Assembly: GCA_963691705.1 (NCBI GenBank)
Contig: OY829539.1
Coordinates: 10,666,501-10,730,500 of the forward strand
Origin: Viola odorata
Taxonomy: Eukaryota > Streptophyta > Magnoliopsida > Malpighiales > Violaceae
Length of the DNA: 64,000 bases
Reading direction: 5' to 3'
The position numbers and the translations under genes were made by a program. This document shows positions 63,829-64,000 of the stretch, in pieces. Numbering within the stretch: position 1 is the stretch's first letter; each line of letters opens with the position of its first letter. Below the pieces are notes generated by a model, which saw nothing but the letters and a program-made list of their open reading frames with translations, was not told the origin of the DNA and searched no databases.

Positions 63829-64000
63829 GTGGATTTTCAGATACTTGAGAGGGAGTTCAAAAATGTGCTTGTGTTATGGGGGAGCTAACCCCGTTCTTGA
63901 AGGATATACCGACGCGGACATAACTAGTGATGTTGACAATAGAAAGTCAACATCAGGATACTTGTTTACTTTTGCAGAGGGAGTTATGTCATGGCAATCC
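63829..64000 (+). pseudogene. Copia A RNase H start, cut by the window edge
   Basis: After the TAG the frame reads RYLRGSSKMCLCYGG, VLEGYTDADITSDVDNRKST, SGYLFTFAEGVMSWQS, the start of the copia RNase H domain. The rest of RNase H, the 3' LTR and the closing target duplication lie outside. Confidence 0.9.

Larger units (their letters stand above)
23548..64000 (+). mobile_element. Copia A: Tnt1/Tork-like copia element, split by five later insertions, 3' end beyond the window
   Basis: Its own sequence lies at 23548-24061, 25413-26030, 28876-29511, 37213-37431 and 61862-64000. Domain order is LTR, gag with zinc knuckle, protease, integrase, RT and RNase H, as in Ty1/copia. The conserved blocks (KPCDYCLFG-like and VVKGFTQKKGIDFDEIFSP-type) resemble the Tnt1/Tork lineage. 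Each insertion is marked by a 5-bp duplication and the coding frame closes across it. Numerous internal stops show it was dead, or died, before or during the bombardment. It is inserted in copia B RT; the expected left duplication is tggag (23543-23547), with its partner outside the window. Confidence 0.85.

Overview
This is nuclear DNA from a seed plant, probably a eudicot. The evidence is an intron-containing GDSL lipase gene, plant-type Ty1/copia and Ty3/gypsy lineages, two hAT-type transposons and captured F-box and cytosolic ribosomal protein L3 gene pieces. There are no bacterial features. Nearly all 64 kb is transposable-element sequence. The only host gene that looks intact is a five-exon GDSL esterase/lipase at 7975-9436 (+).

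Layout. (1) 1-5360: the 3' end of a copia element (copia C), split by a complete 4.19-kb hAT transposon (476-4668) whose four-exon transposase is open from start to stop. (2) 5361-7974: old LTR and GGGTA-rich relics, then the GDSL promoter. (3) 7975-9436: GDSL gene. (4) 9524-13136: an LTR-derived insertion with a perfect 5-bp target duplication, but with its two LTR ends in inverted orientation. (5) About 14000-23547: a decayed copia element (copia B), interrupted by element D (16040-22662). D is itself interrupted by a hAT-type gene-capturing transposon (18509-22256) carrying RPL3 and F-box pieces. (6) 23548 to beyond the window: a Tnt1/Tork-like copia element (copia A) inserted into the RT of copia B. 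It has been hit by five later elements: solo LTR 24062-25412; solo LTR 26031-28875, which contains solo LTR 27140-28513; a 7.7-kb chromovirus (29512-37212, minus strand); and a 24.4-kb Athila-like element (37432-61861). The Athila-like element contains a 15.8-kb Tat-lineage element (40462-56244).

Target duplications fix the order of insertion: tacggtat/tccggtat (hAT), ccata (inverted-LTR element), attac/attgt (D), ccaaagag (gene-capturing hAT), aggat, gtgct/gtgca and ttttt/tattt (solo LTRs), catag (chromovirus), gaggt (Athila) and ctaga (Tat). Removing each insertion and one copy of its duplication closes the host element's reading frame wherever the flanks are coding.

The most unusual content is in the 3' half of the Tat element. 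Between integrase and the 3' LTR there are no sense genes. Instead there are four antisense ORFs. Two are paralogues that share an intron at the same position and phase, and one of these carries a domain resembling the 'putative gypsy type transposon' family. Two tandem-repeat arrays flank them. The other strong points are the RPL3/F-box capture by a hAT element with a perfect 8-bp duplication, and the apparently intact autonomous hAT element.
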